The notes below the pieces were generated by a model. It was given only the letters and a program-made list of their open reading frames with translations. It ran no database searches and was not told the origin of the DNA. From NCBI GenBank assembly GCA_937917025.1, contig CALFSF010000165.1, positions 1-6,964 on the forward strand: a stretch of DNA of 6,964 nt. The letters run 5' to 3'. This document shows, in pieces, positions 6,599 to 6,964 of the stretch. This DNA is from an uncultured Paraburkholderia sp. (GTDB lineage Bacteria > Pseudomonadota > Gammaproteobacteria > Burkholderiales > Burkholderiaceae). Positions within the stretch are counted from its first letter, which is position 1, and each line of letters starts with the position of its first letter. The position numbers and the translations under genes were made by a program.

Positions 6599-6964
6599 TC
6601 AGTCTCCTTCGAACACGGGACGCGACTTCGCCGCAAACGCGCGATATGCACGATCGAAGTCGCGTGTACTCATGCAGATCGCCTGCGCCTGCGCTTCGGA
6701 TTCAATGGCTTCGTCGACGCTCATGCTCCATTCCTGATGCAGCATCTTCTTCGTGACGCCATGCGCGAACGTTGGCCCTGCGACGAGTTCGGCCGCGAGT
6801 TTCGCGGCTTCGTCGAGGAGGGTAGCCGGCTCGCACAGGCGGTTGTAGAAGCCCCATGCGAGGCCTTCCTCGCCGCTGGCGGAGCGGCCCGTGAGCAGCA
6901 GTTCGGTTGCACGCCCCTGGCCGATGATGCGCGGCAGGATCGAGCACGCGCCCATGTCACAGCC
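6599..6964 (-). CDS. enoyl-CoA hydratase/isomerase family protein (partial, N-terminus beyond window)
   Basis: The last 121 residues of a crotonase-fold enzyme; the frame stays open to the window edge. The visible part begins GCDMGACSILPRIIGQGRATELLLTGR, matching the segment just after the second catalytic glutamate region in enoyl-CoA hydratases. It continues with GLAWGFYNRLCEP (alpha-helical trimerisation region), then AAKLAAELVAGPTFAHGVTKKML and the C-terminal FAAKSRPVFEGD typical of the family. The oxyanion-hole residues and catalytic glutamates lie outside the window, so hydratase, isomerase or C-C hydrolase activity cannot be distinguished. It ends one base before the dehydrogenase start, and its last codons carry that gene's ribosome-binding site. 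It is therefore the upstream partner in the same operon, and the operon begins further right. Confidence 0.92.
   Translation of the reverse strand, partial: GCDMGACSILPRIIGQGRATELLLTGRSASGEEGLAWGFYNRLCEPATLLDEAAKLAAELVAGPTFAHGVTKKMLHQEWSMSVDEAIESEAQAQAICMSTRDFDRAYRAFAAKSRPVFEGD
6604..6609 (-). promoter_or_regulatory. ribosome-binding site deciding the TTG start of the acyl-CoA dehydrogenase
   Basis: A near-perfect Shine-Dalgarno AAGGAG lies within the last codons of the hydratase gene, 6 nt before TTG 6597. It is the main reason for preferring the TTG over the ATG codons at 6651 and 6573. Confidence 0.7.

Overview
The window looks like chromosome of a Burkholderiaceae bacterium, most likely Paraburkholderia, Caballeronia or Burkholderia. 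The base composition is GC-rich, third codon positions are strongly GC-biased, and the protein types and gene order fit that group. This placement is inference from composition and family resemblance, not a database match. Every gene I can support lies on the minus strand, so transcription runs from high to low coordinates. I saw no tRNA, rRNA, CRISPR array, insertion sequence or attachment site.

In transcription order the window holds: the C-terminal part of an enoyl-CoA hydratase/isomerase (6964-6599, cut by the window edge); an acyl-CoA dehydrogenase (6597-5386, TTG start); a hotdog-fold acyl-CoA thioesterase (5389-4946); a RidA-family protein (4949-4545); a benzoate-CoA ligase family aryl-CoA synthetase (4517-2880); a dienelactone hydrolase fused to a SnoaL/NTF2-like domain (2841-1624); a glutathione S-transferase (1509-838); and an AraC-family regulator with a GyrI-like effector domain (585 to beyond position 1, cut by the window edge). 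The first four genes are separated by 1 nt or joined by 4-nt ATGA overlaps. The ligase and hydrolase follow after 27 and 38 nt. These six look like one translationally coupled operon. The GST (114-nt gap) and the regulator (252-nt gap) may be separate units.

The gene set matches an aerobic, CoA-thioester route for an ortho-substituted benzoate. The ligase would activate the aromatic acid. After dearomatisation by a flavin monooxygenase/reductase, presumably encoded beyond the right edge, the dehydrogenase and hydratase would do beta-oxidation-type steps on the alicyclic CoA ester. The thioesterase would free trapped CoA or release a product. A RidA-type protein makes most sense if an enamine or imine is formed, which favours 2-aminobenzoate (anthranilate) as substrate over salicylate. 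The fused hydrolase and the GST are the least explained members. Points worth a second look are the RidA protein lacking the family's key arginine, the hydrolase-SnoaL fusion, and the regulator's unusual GTG start beside a six-G run.
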